NCBI GenBank assembly: GCA_030512295.1
Contig: JAULSR010000001.1
Coordinates: 62,001 to 126,000 of the forward strand
Source of the DNA: Bombardia bombarda
Taxonomy: Eukaryota > Ascomycota > Sordariomycetes > Sordariales > Lasiosphaeriaceae
Length of the DNA: 64,000 nt
Direction of reading: 5' to 3'
This document shows positions 23,532 to 34,800 of this stretch, piece after piece. Position numbers and translations under genes: made by a program. The notes under the pieces were generated by a model that searched no databases, was not told the origin of the DNA, and saw only the letters and a list, made by a program, of their open reading frames with translations. Within the stretch, counting starts at the first letter, position 1; each line of letters opens with the position of its first letter.

Positions 23532-25760
23532 ACAAGGGACACTTGTTGTTTCTTGACCTGGTATAAATCACAACTCGGCTCTTCCGCTGTAGCTGGCACG
23601 ATCCTTCCACGGGGGCAGTTTTAAACAAGTCTGACTTGTTTACTGTCTCTGCTTTCAATGTTACACCGCCCGACGTCCAGACCATCGACCATCCGTGCCG
23701 CATTATCACGGCTGACCGCCAACTTGCCACAAAGTCCTATCTCTCCACTCCGAGAGACACTAAAACGGTTCCATTCCTTAACATTCCGGAGTCCATCGAC
23801 GATTTACGTAAACGTATCTCAACCCAGGTGTGTGTACGAAAGATCAAGGGCTAAGCTACCCAGTCTGTAGGTACTAGTCCAGACTAAGCGAGAAACCCGT
23901 TCATGGTCATGCAGCTAAGACGACGTAGATGTTAAGTCGGATGCTTCTAGACGTGGTGGATATGCCTGGTAGGCCCCCCAAAATTTGGGAAGACTTCCAA
24001 ATACATGCACATCCTCCACCGCAAAAGGGAAGTAGGGGAAGGCAGAGCTGGTGCCTGGGTGGTCGGAAGAATGACAGACGGACAAAAGGATTCGAAACTA
24101 CCCTGGTCTTCTGCATGGTAGGTGTGGCACTCCAGTCTTATCTCAGGGTCTTGGTTCCTGGCCAGCTTAGGACTGCATCCAAACTTGCATAGACACCTAC
24201 ATTGGTAGCAAGAAGTTAGTGTCGGTAGATGGTTTACTTAATATTCTGGGGAACGTTTCTGGTACTGCCTAGGTTGACGGTAAACCCATTTTGGTGGTTC
24301 TGATAGTCTAGCTTGGTACCTATATAGGAAGCGGTGTCATTCTCAACGGCCCAGTTAGTTGACGACTAAAATCAATGTATATCCTTCCTTAACCGAGCCT
24401 TCAGTGTGTCACACCAATACGCACAACTCACCCGTATAGACCTAAACATCGAAACACCTCGACAAGCACCTCGTATGTGGAATCAAAAAGGCGGAATAAT
24501 ACCGTATACTACATCAGTTTGACAGCTTCATCTTGACAAGGTACCTTGTTGCCACCCAGCTCCCACCACCATAACTTGTCTCCACCCTCGGTCAACCAGT
24601 CTCGGCCTTGTCGGGTCTGCACTACGCTGCCCCGCAGGATGCCTTCAATCCTACCCAGTCAAAGTAAACACTGACATGTTTCTCCCACACGCCCGGTGTT
24701 TAAATGGGCCTGATCCCAGGTGCATGGGAAATGCGCCAGCCGTTTTGGGTGGATCCTGTAGATCCATGGCCAAATCGGGCCATATCCGGAGAAGCAGCCC
24801 GAAGAGGGTGAGTGGATCTGTCTAAGAAGCGACCCGGCTACTTGGAGGGCTCGAGGCTCTTTTCCCCCCTTTCTAAAAAGACAAAGTGGCAACCTAGAAC
24901 CTACCTAGGTAAGCTGAAGTAGGTGTCATACCTTGGGTAGACCAGAGCTACCTCAGAGCTTACCTGACCTATTGCACCGCCGCATGCAGCTTTTGATGTC
25001 TAATGTACAGTGTTGCTGTGTAGTATTCTGTGAGGCTCCATGCGTCATGTTGCACTGTCAGTGTCTTAAGGTAGGTAGCAGGTACCTTACTCACGCCAGT
25101 TCGGTTCCATCTTCCTGTTGTGATCTGCTGGACATGTACATTGCGCCTGTGGATGCCACGGGAGAACTGGAGTCGAATATTGCAAGATGCTGCAAGTTCG
25201 CTTAAGGACTCTGGAGATCTGCAAAAAAGTTTCCATGGGGAAAGCACTGCGAACTGAAGTTCTCTTCAGGACTGAAATCTACTAACTACTACTGGGAAAG
25301 CAGCCGCCGCTGGTTGTTTTCTCGTTGATGCAGAGTCCATTTGCAAGCGTCATGAGTGAATTATATTGCACCTGATCGATGACTTCTATTGAAATTGATG
25401 TGCTTGTTTAACACCATTGTGAGTAACACATGCCATTGTTGCGATGTGGTCTAGACGTAATTGCATGGCACTCATTGCTGAATGTACTATGCTTCACAAG
25501 TGTCGGCGAAACCACGGTCTGTCATGTCAGTGAAGTTCGTATTATTTGCTTAATTAAATCAGTATCAGGTAGGACAGACAAAGGTGCTAGACATCATGAC
25601 ACCAAGTTCTTCAAATTTCCTCATAAAGGAGAGCTACCTAAGATACCCATCAAAGATCCCATTGCTATCTGATCTCTAGGCGTCGACTTCTAAACGGACA
25701 TGACATTGCAAATTACCTTACCCAACAAAACCACATACATAAAGAAAATCACAACATCCC
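23513..25760. other. intergenic, no gene seen
   Basis: About 2.2 kb between the 5' end of FAD oxidase 1 and the 3' end of extended SDR 1. A (GTT)n microsatellite directly abuts the oxidase start. Several GGTACC and CCTAGGTA motifs occur (for example 24901-24910). ORFs are short and featureless. Confidence 0.55.
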
Positions 25761-26923
25761 TCACTTCTCCTCAAACGGCTGCAGGCTCTTTACCGCATCC
25801 ACAATGGTCTCCTTCAGAGATCTATACTGCACCCCCAGGACCTCCTTGCTCCTGCTGTTATCGAAGCCATACGAGCCGCCGGCGGGATAGTCGCCCGGCT
25901 TGAGGGCATCCTCGCTCGTGGGCACCTTATCCTTCAGCTCGGGGAAGGAGTCGGCCACAATCTCGGCGATCTCCTTATTGGAGAACTTGCCGCCGACCAT
26001 GAAGAAGCGCTTGCCGCCTGCCTCGGGCTTCTCGACGGCCAGGGCGTGGCCAAGAGCGAGGTCCCGCACGTCCACAAACAGGTGGTTGCCCGTGGGTGGA
26101 ACCGACTTCTTGGCGGCGCCAGACATGATGGCCCAGATGCGCTGGTTGGATGTGTTGAGGTTGGAGATGGAGTCGAGGTAGTGGAGAACGGGGCCAAGGA
26201 CGAGCGGGGGGTTGCACTGAGAGAGGCACGACGTGTTAGTGCTGAGGCCATGAACTTGGCTTGGATGGAGCAATTGAGCTTGAACATACCACGGCAAGAG
26301 AAAAGTTGGGCTTCTTTTCCTCGACAAACTTCCATGCTCCGCGCTCCTACAGGTTGATCTCTGGTTAGTGCTCCATACCATAGAATTATCTGATCACAGG
26401 GGAAGCTCACGGCAAATGTCTTGCTCGCCCGGTAGCCGTTCGCTGGCCCGACCAAGGCCTGCTCTTCGGTCACGGGGCACCAGTCGTCCTCGTTGTACAC
26501 CTTTGTCGGCTGGCTCTGGTCCAAGACGGCAGCCGACGACGAGGTGATGACGACGCGCTTGACCGTGGGCGCCTTCTTGAAGACGGCCTCGAGCAGGCCG
26601 ACGGTGCCGTTGATGGCGGGCTCTAGCAGCTCCTTCTTGTTGTCTTGCGACTTGAAGTGGTACGGGCTGGCCGTGTGCACAACCGCCTCGAAGGGCGGGT
26701 CTGACACGACGGCATCGTCAAAGGCCGTCAGACGGGCAATGTCGTCGACCACGACGAAGTTGAGCGTGCCGTTTCTCGAGTGTTGCGGATGCGCATCGAG
26801 GATGTGCTTGCCCTTCTGCGCCGTGCGTACTGTGGTGACCACCGAGTGGCCGCGTTGCAGCAGCGTCTCGAGCACATGGGCTGCGATGAAGCCGCTACCG
26901 CCTGTGAGAAGGATCCTGGTCAT
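25761..26923 (-). CDS. extended SDR 1 (NAD(P)-dependent epimerase / reductase family), 341 aa
   Basis: Cytosolic Rossmann-fold reductase of the extended short-chain dehydrogenase group (dihydroflavonol/aldehyde-reductase-like). Exons in transcript order are 26923-26411, 26346-26290 and 26216-25761, with introns of 64 and 73 bp; the 57-bp middle exon restores ERGAWKFVEEKKPNF and leads into the family motif CNPPLVLGP. The nucleotide-binding motif TGGSGFIAAHV is at residues 8-18, catalytic Ser near 128-130 (VVITSSSAAV), and Tyr164/Lys168 sit in GYRASK. Length is normal. Members reduce aldehydes or ketones with NADPH or epimerise sugars. Next to the PKS gene it may reduce an aldehyde or quinone intermediate; a general aldehyde reductase is equally possible. 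Confidence 0.92.
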
Positions 26924-29468
26924 GGTGGTGGATGGTGGATTGTAGGATGATGGCTACCTAGGTAGAATAGGTATCTTGGCTAAGGTAGGTAGGTAGGTAT
27001 TTTCTTAGGCTGTGTGGATGCGTCTGCCGTTTGCTTTCGTAGCTTGTCGTGTCTTTGGGAGATTTATTTCAATCAATTGGCAATTGGCATGCACAAGCAT
27101 CGAAGCTGCTAGCTAGATGCCGTCTAAGTCGTCTGGGCATCGACGACCCTTGTTCGTCACCGACGGGGGGGCAACCCGGGGTACCATCCCTGTTTTTGTG
27201 GGTCCTGCGAATAACAGCTTCTCCTCAAAGTCCCAATGGGGGAACTGGAGTTAAGACTTCAACCTTGTTTCGCGCCATTCGGATTTAGTTTCGCACCCCG
27301 TTCGCGTCTGTGCAACGGCTTGCTTATGCACTGCTACGTCACTGCAGGGGAATTGGATGACCCACTTCAGCCCACCCCTGTCAAAGAACAGATGGTGCGA
27401 TACCGGACGCATTCAATCTCACCACTCCTTGCCGATGTAATGTACCCAGGTACCTGATGTACCTTGATGACCTGTGTATTCCCAGCCCCTAAGTAAAAAA
27501 AGGAGTCTGATAAGGCAGGAAAGGGAAATATCTAAATATCATCAGGGGCTATAGATAGGATGCATTGAACAGAATAATATACAGGTGAGTGGGTGAGTAC
27601 CTAGAGCCGTAATAATAATAGTAATATTGGTGATCGCTTTGCTCCATACTTTGCTTCATTCAGATTAACAGTTGTTCTCTTGTCTTGCAATATTGCGCAT
27701 TTAATAACCATATTGTTACGATCCCGTGATAATGACACGAAGTGGATAGTTGCCCGTATATGTACTTGACGTCGTTGATAAATCCGTAGTATCGCATATT
27801 TGATAAATATAAAGTGCATTGACAATAACATACGGTGTTTAAGTCAAAGCGGCCCAGGGTTGAGAGTCAACATAGCCCTAGCTGTTCTGTGCGGTGTACA
27901 TGGGTTCGTTCGTAAGAGAATGTAATTCAATATCCTAGAGAGGACAAAGACCATTCAGTGGTTGAGTGTGCAGACTTCATGTGACGTAAGTAGGTTCTTC
28001 AACGTACACCCGGTAATCGTTCCGGAGTCTGATCAAACATCTCAGCTTCTGTTACCTAAGTAAAATACGCGTCGCTGCCGTTTGAAAGTTCAGCCTTATT
28101 GTCTGTGGCGGGTTAGCTGAGCACGACCTAGAAGTAGCGATTCCGTGTCCGGGCCCGAGCTTGGCAGTTTCACGGCAAGAAGTACCGAACCGAACCATTA
28201 TCATGGTTACTACATGTGGCTATTGTCAACCCGGTTTTGACTCAGCCTTATGAAGCACATTAGACTCCAATCATTGGCCAATAAACACCGCTAGGCTAGT
28301 GGTATTGTGTTTAAACTGCTGGTTGATGGCTGCATGGCAGGGGGTGATCCGACCTTATAGGGGTTGCCGAGTTCTACCGAGACGGCTTATTTGCTGTAAT
28401 ACTTAGGTGTGCCAAGGTGGCAGTGGTACAAGCTACTCGCCATTAACTTTGCTTTTGCTGGCTGTCATGCAAACGTGGCCTAGTGGTATTTGATCGGCAG
28501 TCCTGGATCACAAGTAACTCGGTGTTTCAGTTACAGCAGTTATCACTACACGTGGCGGAGGGATCATCCGAACGGGAGGTAACAACCTACCTATTTCGGG
28601 TTTATTATGAGGCTACTAGTATGTCCAAATTGACTCGCTGAAACGTACCTCCACAGTACGTAGGTACATTACATGTATGGTGAAAAGGTCTAGTGACACT
28701 CTCACCAAGCGCACCCAAAGGGTGTCATCAGCGTTATTAACCAACGCTTTATCTTAAAGAAGTTCTTTTCAACTTCATTCACTTAATATCTCTGTTTTAT
28801 TACTGTCAATGGCTACTATATGGTGAAACTAATTCAATTCGTTTTCTAGCTTTATTTGTACATGACGCGTCTATTGAAGTCCTACACGATGTACGGTCGC
28901 CGAACGACTTTGTTTGACCTTTGCTATTAGATCTTGAAACATCTAGTATCATGGTCTTTCTAACTGCATGTTCGAGGCGAGAGGTAAATTCTCGCGGTTG
29001 ATCTTTTGCATTCATCACGTGGGCTTAGAGTAACAATTGTCCGGCCAACTCTTATGTATCTGGCAATCTCCCCAGCTCTGAATCTCCATTGAGCGCTTTC
29101 TGAAGCTTCAAGCAACCTATCACCGGTTTTTATGTATATAATATTATGGCGAATTGATAACCCTGGAACTCTACGTATCTTGGTGGAAAATATTCAGGTC
29201 ATGATGCGGTGGAGGATACACCAAGGATGATTTCGGGCGAGAGGAGCTCAACAACCTTGAGACGGCCTGTTCTCAGGTTGTCTCCTAACGGTAACTTGGC
29301 TTACTGAACACATGGTTGTGTCACCAGAGTTCATTGTAACTTGATGTGATTGTGTTTACAATTTATTCTCTGCTTTATGATGGGCATCTAGACTAATTGG
29401 ACGGAGTGAAAAAAGGAGTGGAAAATTATGACACGCTAAACTACAGCCCATGCGCATCCTGACAAAAC
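26924..29468. other. intergenic, no gene seen
   Basis: About 2.5 kb. Next to the SDR 1 start it holds a CTACCTAGGTAG palindrome (26954-26965) and a run of AGGT units (26984-26998). The rest is AT-rich with stops in all frames. A tRNA-like A-box sequence near 28476 lacks a B box. Confidence 0.55.
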
Positions 29469-30560
29469 TTAGGCAATATCCTCGGTATTCCTCTTAACGC
29501 TCGTCTCCAAGCTGGTGAAGCCGTCCTTGCCCAAGTCGCGTAGCAGCGACTCAGCCCTCTTGATAGGTACGATCTCGCTGAGATCCTTATCGCTCTGGAA
29601 GTTCTCAGGGAACTTGCGGCCTGGGTACAGCTTGTGAAAGATTTCTAGAAGACCGTCACCGTTTACGGGCTCGGCAAAGGCAAAGATGCGCTCCGACTCT
29701 GCGCCGGGATGGATGGCGGCGGCGACGTGAAGCAATGCCGCGTCTTGCACATCGACGTAATATTCTAAGAGACTCGGTTAGCCGCCCAACTCAAACAAAT
29801 AAAGGAGCAGACGGGGATACAACGTACGGGCTGGAAGACTAGCGAGAATGCTCGAGTCGCCGTTGAAGAGGGCAGCCAGCATTCCCGATGTTGAGGTGTG
29901 GCCCTGGTTCTTGAGGTCGATGGTCGCGCCGAAGCAAATGTTGGGCAGAACGGTGTTCAGGGTGAAACCGGGCTTCTTCTCGTTGACAAACTTCCAAGCC
30001 TCGCGCTCGGCCAGGGTCTTGCTGGCAGCGTAGACGGGGTAGCCGCGCTCGGCCTCGTAGGGCGGATCGCGGTAGGCATAGGCCACCGCCTCGTCGTTCC
30101 ACGTGTCGACCGTAACCTTCCTGTACTCGTTCGGCTTGGGGATCAGGGCCGAGGACGACGAGGATGTCAGGACGAAGCGCTTGACCGAGGGCTCCTTGGC
30201 TGCTGCGAGCAGAGCGTTGGTCGTGCCAGCAACGGCGGCCGGCACAACCACATGGGGGTTGGGTGAAAAGCTAACTTCTGTGGCCGTGTGCACAAAGGCC
30301 GAGACACCCTTGACAACCTCATCATAGGCGCCGTCGGCACGCATGTCGGGGACAGACACGAGCTCAAACTGGCCGGGGCCATACTTGCTGTCAAAGACCT
30401 TGCTGATCCATGCATTCCTTTCTGTGTTGCGGGTGGTGCCGCGCACCTTGTAGCCGAGCTTGAGGAACTGGTCTGCGATGTGGGATGCGATGAAGCCGTT
30501 GACGCCCGTGATGAGCACGGTGGAGCCCTTGGGGATGGCGGGTTGTTCGAGGGCAGACAT
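29469..30560 (-). CDS. extended SDR 2 (NAD(P)-dependent reductase family), 342 aa
   Basis: Second extended SDR, a distant paralogue of the gene 2.5 kb to its left. Exons in transcript order are 30560-29828 and 29764-29469, with one 63-bp intron; the junction reads through as LASLPAQYYVDVQDAA. The nucleotide-binding motif TGVNGFIASHI is at residues 19-29, TSSSSSAL supplies the Ser, and Tyr177/Lys181 sit in the canonical YAASK motif. The following AEREAWKFVNEKKPGF resembles the matching helix of SDR 1. The VDVQDAALLHVAA segment near residue 250 is typical of aldehyde/ketone reductases of this group. Substrate unknown. Its place beside the PKS 3' end suggests, without proving, a tailoring reduction. 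Confidence 0.92.
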
Positions 30561-31874
30561 GGTGGCGGTTGTGTCAAGTCTAATGTTTTTATCAATATGT
30601 TGATGTGGTGGTGGTGGTGATGATGAGGAGTTGAGTATTGTTATTTAATGTTGGTTGGTATGGTGAGGTAGGTCATTCTCGTGGTCTTGAGAGCTTCATT
30701 TTGTACTAATTGCCTGTTGCTGGTGCCATGGAACAGGGCAGCCGAATTGGTCAGCACTTGCGGCAAACTTGGATCGCCGAATTGATAAGCGCTGGGTGGG
30801 CCGCCATCAAAATCCTCCAAAATCTCCTTTTGGCTCCAGCAGTTATGGCACGACCCGTATTTACGGTGCTGCAATGGGATTGCGGGATTGCGTAATCGAG
30901 ATGGATCCATTGTGATGTCAGCAACTGCATGCGTTCCATAGGCCAAGACTGTCTTTCTAGACAGATGGATTATCTTGGATCATAAATGCCCAGATGTCTA
31001 GAAGAAGGAGGGGGCAGAGCAGGTGTCTGGGTGCTTACTGTGTAACCCCGCCGAAATGACAAAAGAGTGACCCCCGTGTCTGTTCAATTTACTGGGTTTT
31101 GCGGGGTAATGGTATGCCTGTTTACGAAGTGCTGCAGCCCAGACTTTAGCCCAACCTCCAAGCAATGGATGGATGGCAGGTGTTTCTGTAATCTCGAAGA
31201 AAGTTGCGCATTAATTCTAACTTGTGTCGTTGCGATCACACGAGTTTACCTGTATCCACCAAGTATAGCGTAGCGACGTATTCGCTCTTACCTAATTTAG
31301 GACGGATCTTTTAGGGTCGCAGGCGGATTTGTATCATGATAGGTATCAACCGAATTTAACGACTGCACCATACTTATTAATCAACTTGCAGGTCCTAGCA
31401 GTGGTGCATCATATGCTTTTGGTTTGTAATAAACGATTGGAGATAGTACCTTGGCAGCTTGATCTAAGTTTGATTGACAATATTGAAGTGATCGTGAATA
31501 AGTCTTTGCTGGGGGGTTCGATTATATTTTAATAGTTGGCGCGATGGACGATTCTACAAGCTTGCACGGATAGGTCATTGATAATCGGCGAACACGAGTT
31601 CAAGTTGTAACGAGAAGGAATTGTATTCATCTATTAAGAGAGAGAAAGGAAAAACAGAAACAAACGCAAACGCGATAGACAAAAGAAAAGCGTGCTGTCT
31701 CCATCAAAATACAAATCGTCCCCCTATATTTCCATGACCAAAACAAAAGAAAGACGTGAAATCCCATTCCATCGCATCCAAAATCATTGTTATCCATCAT
31801 TGTTATCCATCATTGTTATCCATCATTGTTATCCATCCAGTCGCGCCTTCCTCCACCAGAAAGAACCAGGCAAA
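30561..31874. other. intergenic between SDR 2 and the PKS 3' end
   Basis: About 1.3 kb containing the SDR 2 promoter and the PKS 3' UTR. There is a simple GTG/GAT-rich run just upstream of the SDR 2 start (about 30605-30625) and a 13-bp tandem repeat close to the PKS stop. No gene was seen. Confidence 0.6.
31783..31838. repeat. 13-bp tandem repeat in the PKS 3' flank
   Basis: Four perfect head-to-tail copies of ATCATTGTTATCC, ending about 37 bp beyond the PKS stop codon, therefore probably in its 3' UTR. Confidence 0.9.
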
Positions 31875-34800
31875 TTAGGCAGCCGACAGCTTCTCAGCAA
31901 ACCAACCAACCAAGTGGTTGGCAGTCGGGTGGCTCCACGTCAGGGTGGGCGGCACCTTCACTTTGAGCGCGCTCTGCAAATTTCTGCGCAGGGTGACAGT
32001 CATGACACTATCGACGCCCAGGTCCGCAATTGCAGCTCGCCCATCGACCTCGTCGGCGCCGCTCAGCATCAGCACACCAGCAATGATGTCCCTGATTTTG
32101 TTGTCCAGCCAGGCCTTCAGCTCAGGGCCGCCAGCGGGCATGGCCGCCCCGCTGCCCCCCGCATCAGCGCTGGCCCCAGCGCCATCAGCACCACCATCCT
32201 TGTCGCCTGTCGCAGATCCGATCTTGCGCACAGCGATGTCCTCCAGGATGTTCACCGGCAGATCCTCACCCTCGTCAAATGCCAGACTGCGCAGCACGAC
32301 ACCGTGGTCGATGTCGTACTTGCCGACGTGCTCCCACGCCCTGAAGCCCTCCTCGACGGTGATGTCGGTGATGCCCTTGCTCTCCAGCTCGGCGTTGATG
32401 AAGTCGGTGCTGGCAGCCATGCCCAGTCCGCGCCAGCTGGTCCACTGGAACGCGACCGCGTTGTCGCCCTGTGCGCGACGGTGCGCCGCCAGCGTGTCGA
32501 GGAAGGCATTGCCCGACGCGTAAGAGCTCTGGCCAGGGAAGCCGAACAGCTGTCCGCACGAGGAGAAGAGGACGAGGAAGTCGAGCGTGTTGACGGGGAA
32601 GAGCGCATCGAGCGCGAGCGCGCCAGAAACCTTGGGCGAGAGCACGCGGCTGAATGAAGACGCCGTCGTGTCCATCACCAGCTGATCCTCCAGTGTGCCG
32701 GCTGCGTGCACTACACCCAACACAGGCGGGAGAGACAGCCGGTCGAGGGCAGACTCGAGGTCGGCGGCCGCGGTGGCGGACCCAATGTCCAGCGGCACCG
32801 CGTGGACGGTTGCGCCAGCCTGCTCGAGCTGCTGGATCGTGGCGACAGCGGCACCGAGCGCGTCATCCTCAGAAAGGGACGACCACTCCTTGCGCGGCGG
32901 GAGACCGCGGCGTGAGAGAAGCACCACCCTGCGCGCGCCCTTCTCGACCAGGAACGAGGCCACCTTGAGACCGAGCGCGCCGAGTCCACCGGTGATGAGA
33001 TAGGTTCCCTCGGGCTTGGGGAGCAGCGTGCGCTCCTTCTGCGCCTCGGGAGTGTAGAGCAGCTCACGCGGGAGCGGCTGCAGACGGGCGACGCGCGGCA
33101 GGTCGTCTGCGATGCGAATCACGTCCTGGTCCCGGATGTACTTGATGGCAAGGTGCGGGAATGAGGCGATCTCGTCAGCATCTGAGTCGAGGTCGACGAG
33201 GGCGCCCCAGTAGTCGGGGTGCTCCGAGGCGATGATGCGTGCCAGGCCGTGGAGGGGCGCTTGCGCAAGGGCCGTGTTGGTCTCTGCATTGCCGACACCC
33301 GAAGTGAGGCAGAAGACCTTGACGTTGGACACAGAGGTGATGGCGTGCTTGGTTAGGGTGAGGAGCTCAGAAATGAACTGCTCTGCCTTGGCGGGCACGT
33401 CGGCGATGGAGGAGACGCGGCCAGGGCAATAGATGATGGCGGTGTTGGGGGTGATGGCGACCGACTTGGAGGTCGAGATGTCGGCAGCCGAGGAGAGTTG
33501 CGAGATGTTCTTGGTCTGCATCTTGAGCTGCTTGCTATACTTGGTCAAGATGGCTGCTTCATCAGACACCAACACGGCGCTGTCGTAGCTGACGGGCTTG
33601 TTGGCAAATGGCGCAGGCACCCAGGCGAGCGTGTGCACAAGACTCTCGACACTGCCGCTGACGCCAGGGGTGCCCTCGATCTCGGAGAAGCGCATCGACT
33701 GGAACTTGGTAAGGACCTGGCCATCATCGTTGCACACGCTTACGTGCACAGCGGGCGCACCACGCTCTGAGGCTTCCTCGACATAGAGATAGCCAGTCTT
33801 GGGCGGCGGCGTGTTGTAGTCGGCAAAGAAGTGCACCTTCTCAATCTGCGCTGGCATACGCAGCTTGGGGTTGTCCATGAAGATGGTGGACCCGACAGAG
33901 GTGGCGGCATCGAGGATCGAGGCCCATGATGAGGCATCCCATTGCAGGGCTGCGCCATCAGGTAGGCCGGGAGCCACGTCGACGCGAGCAACCATCTCCT
34001 TGAGGTTGCCGTAGTGCTCCGTGATCGCCCAGGGGAAGCCCATGGCGGATACGCCAACCTTGTCCAAGTAGTCGATGGAGAAGTTGGATGGCAGCACGGC
34101 TCCGATGCGCTTCTTGGTCGACTCAATGTCGATGACCTGGGCATGATCGGCCCGGTCGCTGGCGGCGCTCCATTTGCCCGTCGTATGCGTGACCCACGAA
34201 GAGTGGTCCTCGGCGGTGGACGTAGCCTGCAGACGCGAGGTGATCTTGACGGTGTCATCAGCGACAACTACCTGCACGTCGCGCGGGGCGTTGATGGCCA
34301 CAGGCACACGCAGAGTGATGTTGGACAGGGTGGCGGCCTTGGTGGCGTGGTGGAAGGTGTTGACCAAGACGGCTGCGGGCACAATTTCAGTGCCATGCAG
34401 GGGGTGGCTGCCCGGGAAGGGCTTGGTGTTGTTGTCCAGCTTGGTCGTATACAGCACCGTGCTGGTGCCGCCAACGGGGTTGCGCAGTCCAAGGAGAGTG
34501 TGCTTCTCCACGTCGTGGGTCAAGTCGGCGGCAGAAGCGACACCGCCGCTCTCCACCTTGCGCCAGATGGGCTTGTGCACCCACGGCGTGCCGGGCACAA
34601 GAGGGGACCAGCGGCGGCCTAGCTGCTTGCTAAAGTCGACTTCGGCACCCTTGACGAAGAGAGATCCGACGGCATGCAGAATGCAGGTAGCAGCCGACTT
34701 GTTGCGGCGCAGGGTGGGAAGGACAGAGAACTCCTCATCATCAATGCCGCGATCCATGATGGTCTCGTTGATGGAGTGCGAGACGATGGGGTGGCTGGAT

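Noticed and set aside
28474..28560. tRNA-like GGCCTAGTGGTAT sequence
   Set aside because: No matching B box or acceptor stem.
31692..32657. 321-codon plus-strand ORF opposite the PKS 3' end
   Set aside because: Arg/Ala-rich shadow of the KR-ACP coding region; no domain, and the minus-strand frame is clearly the PKS.
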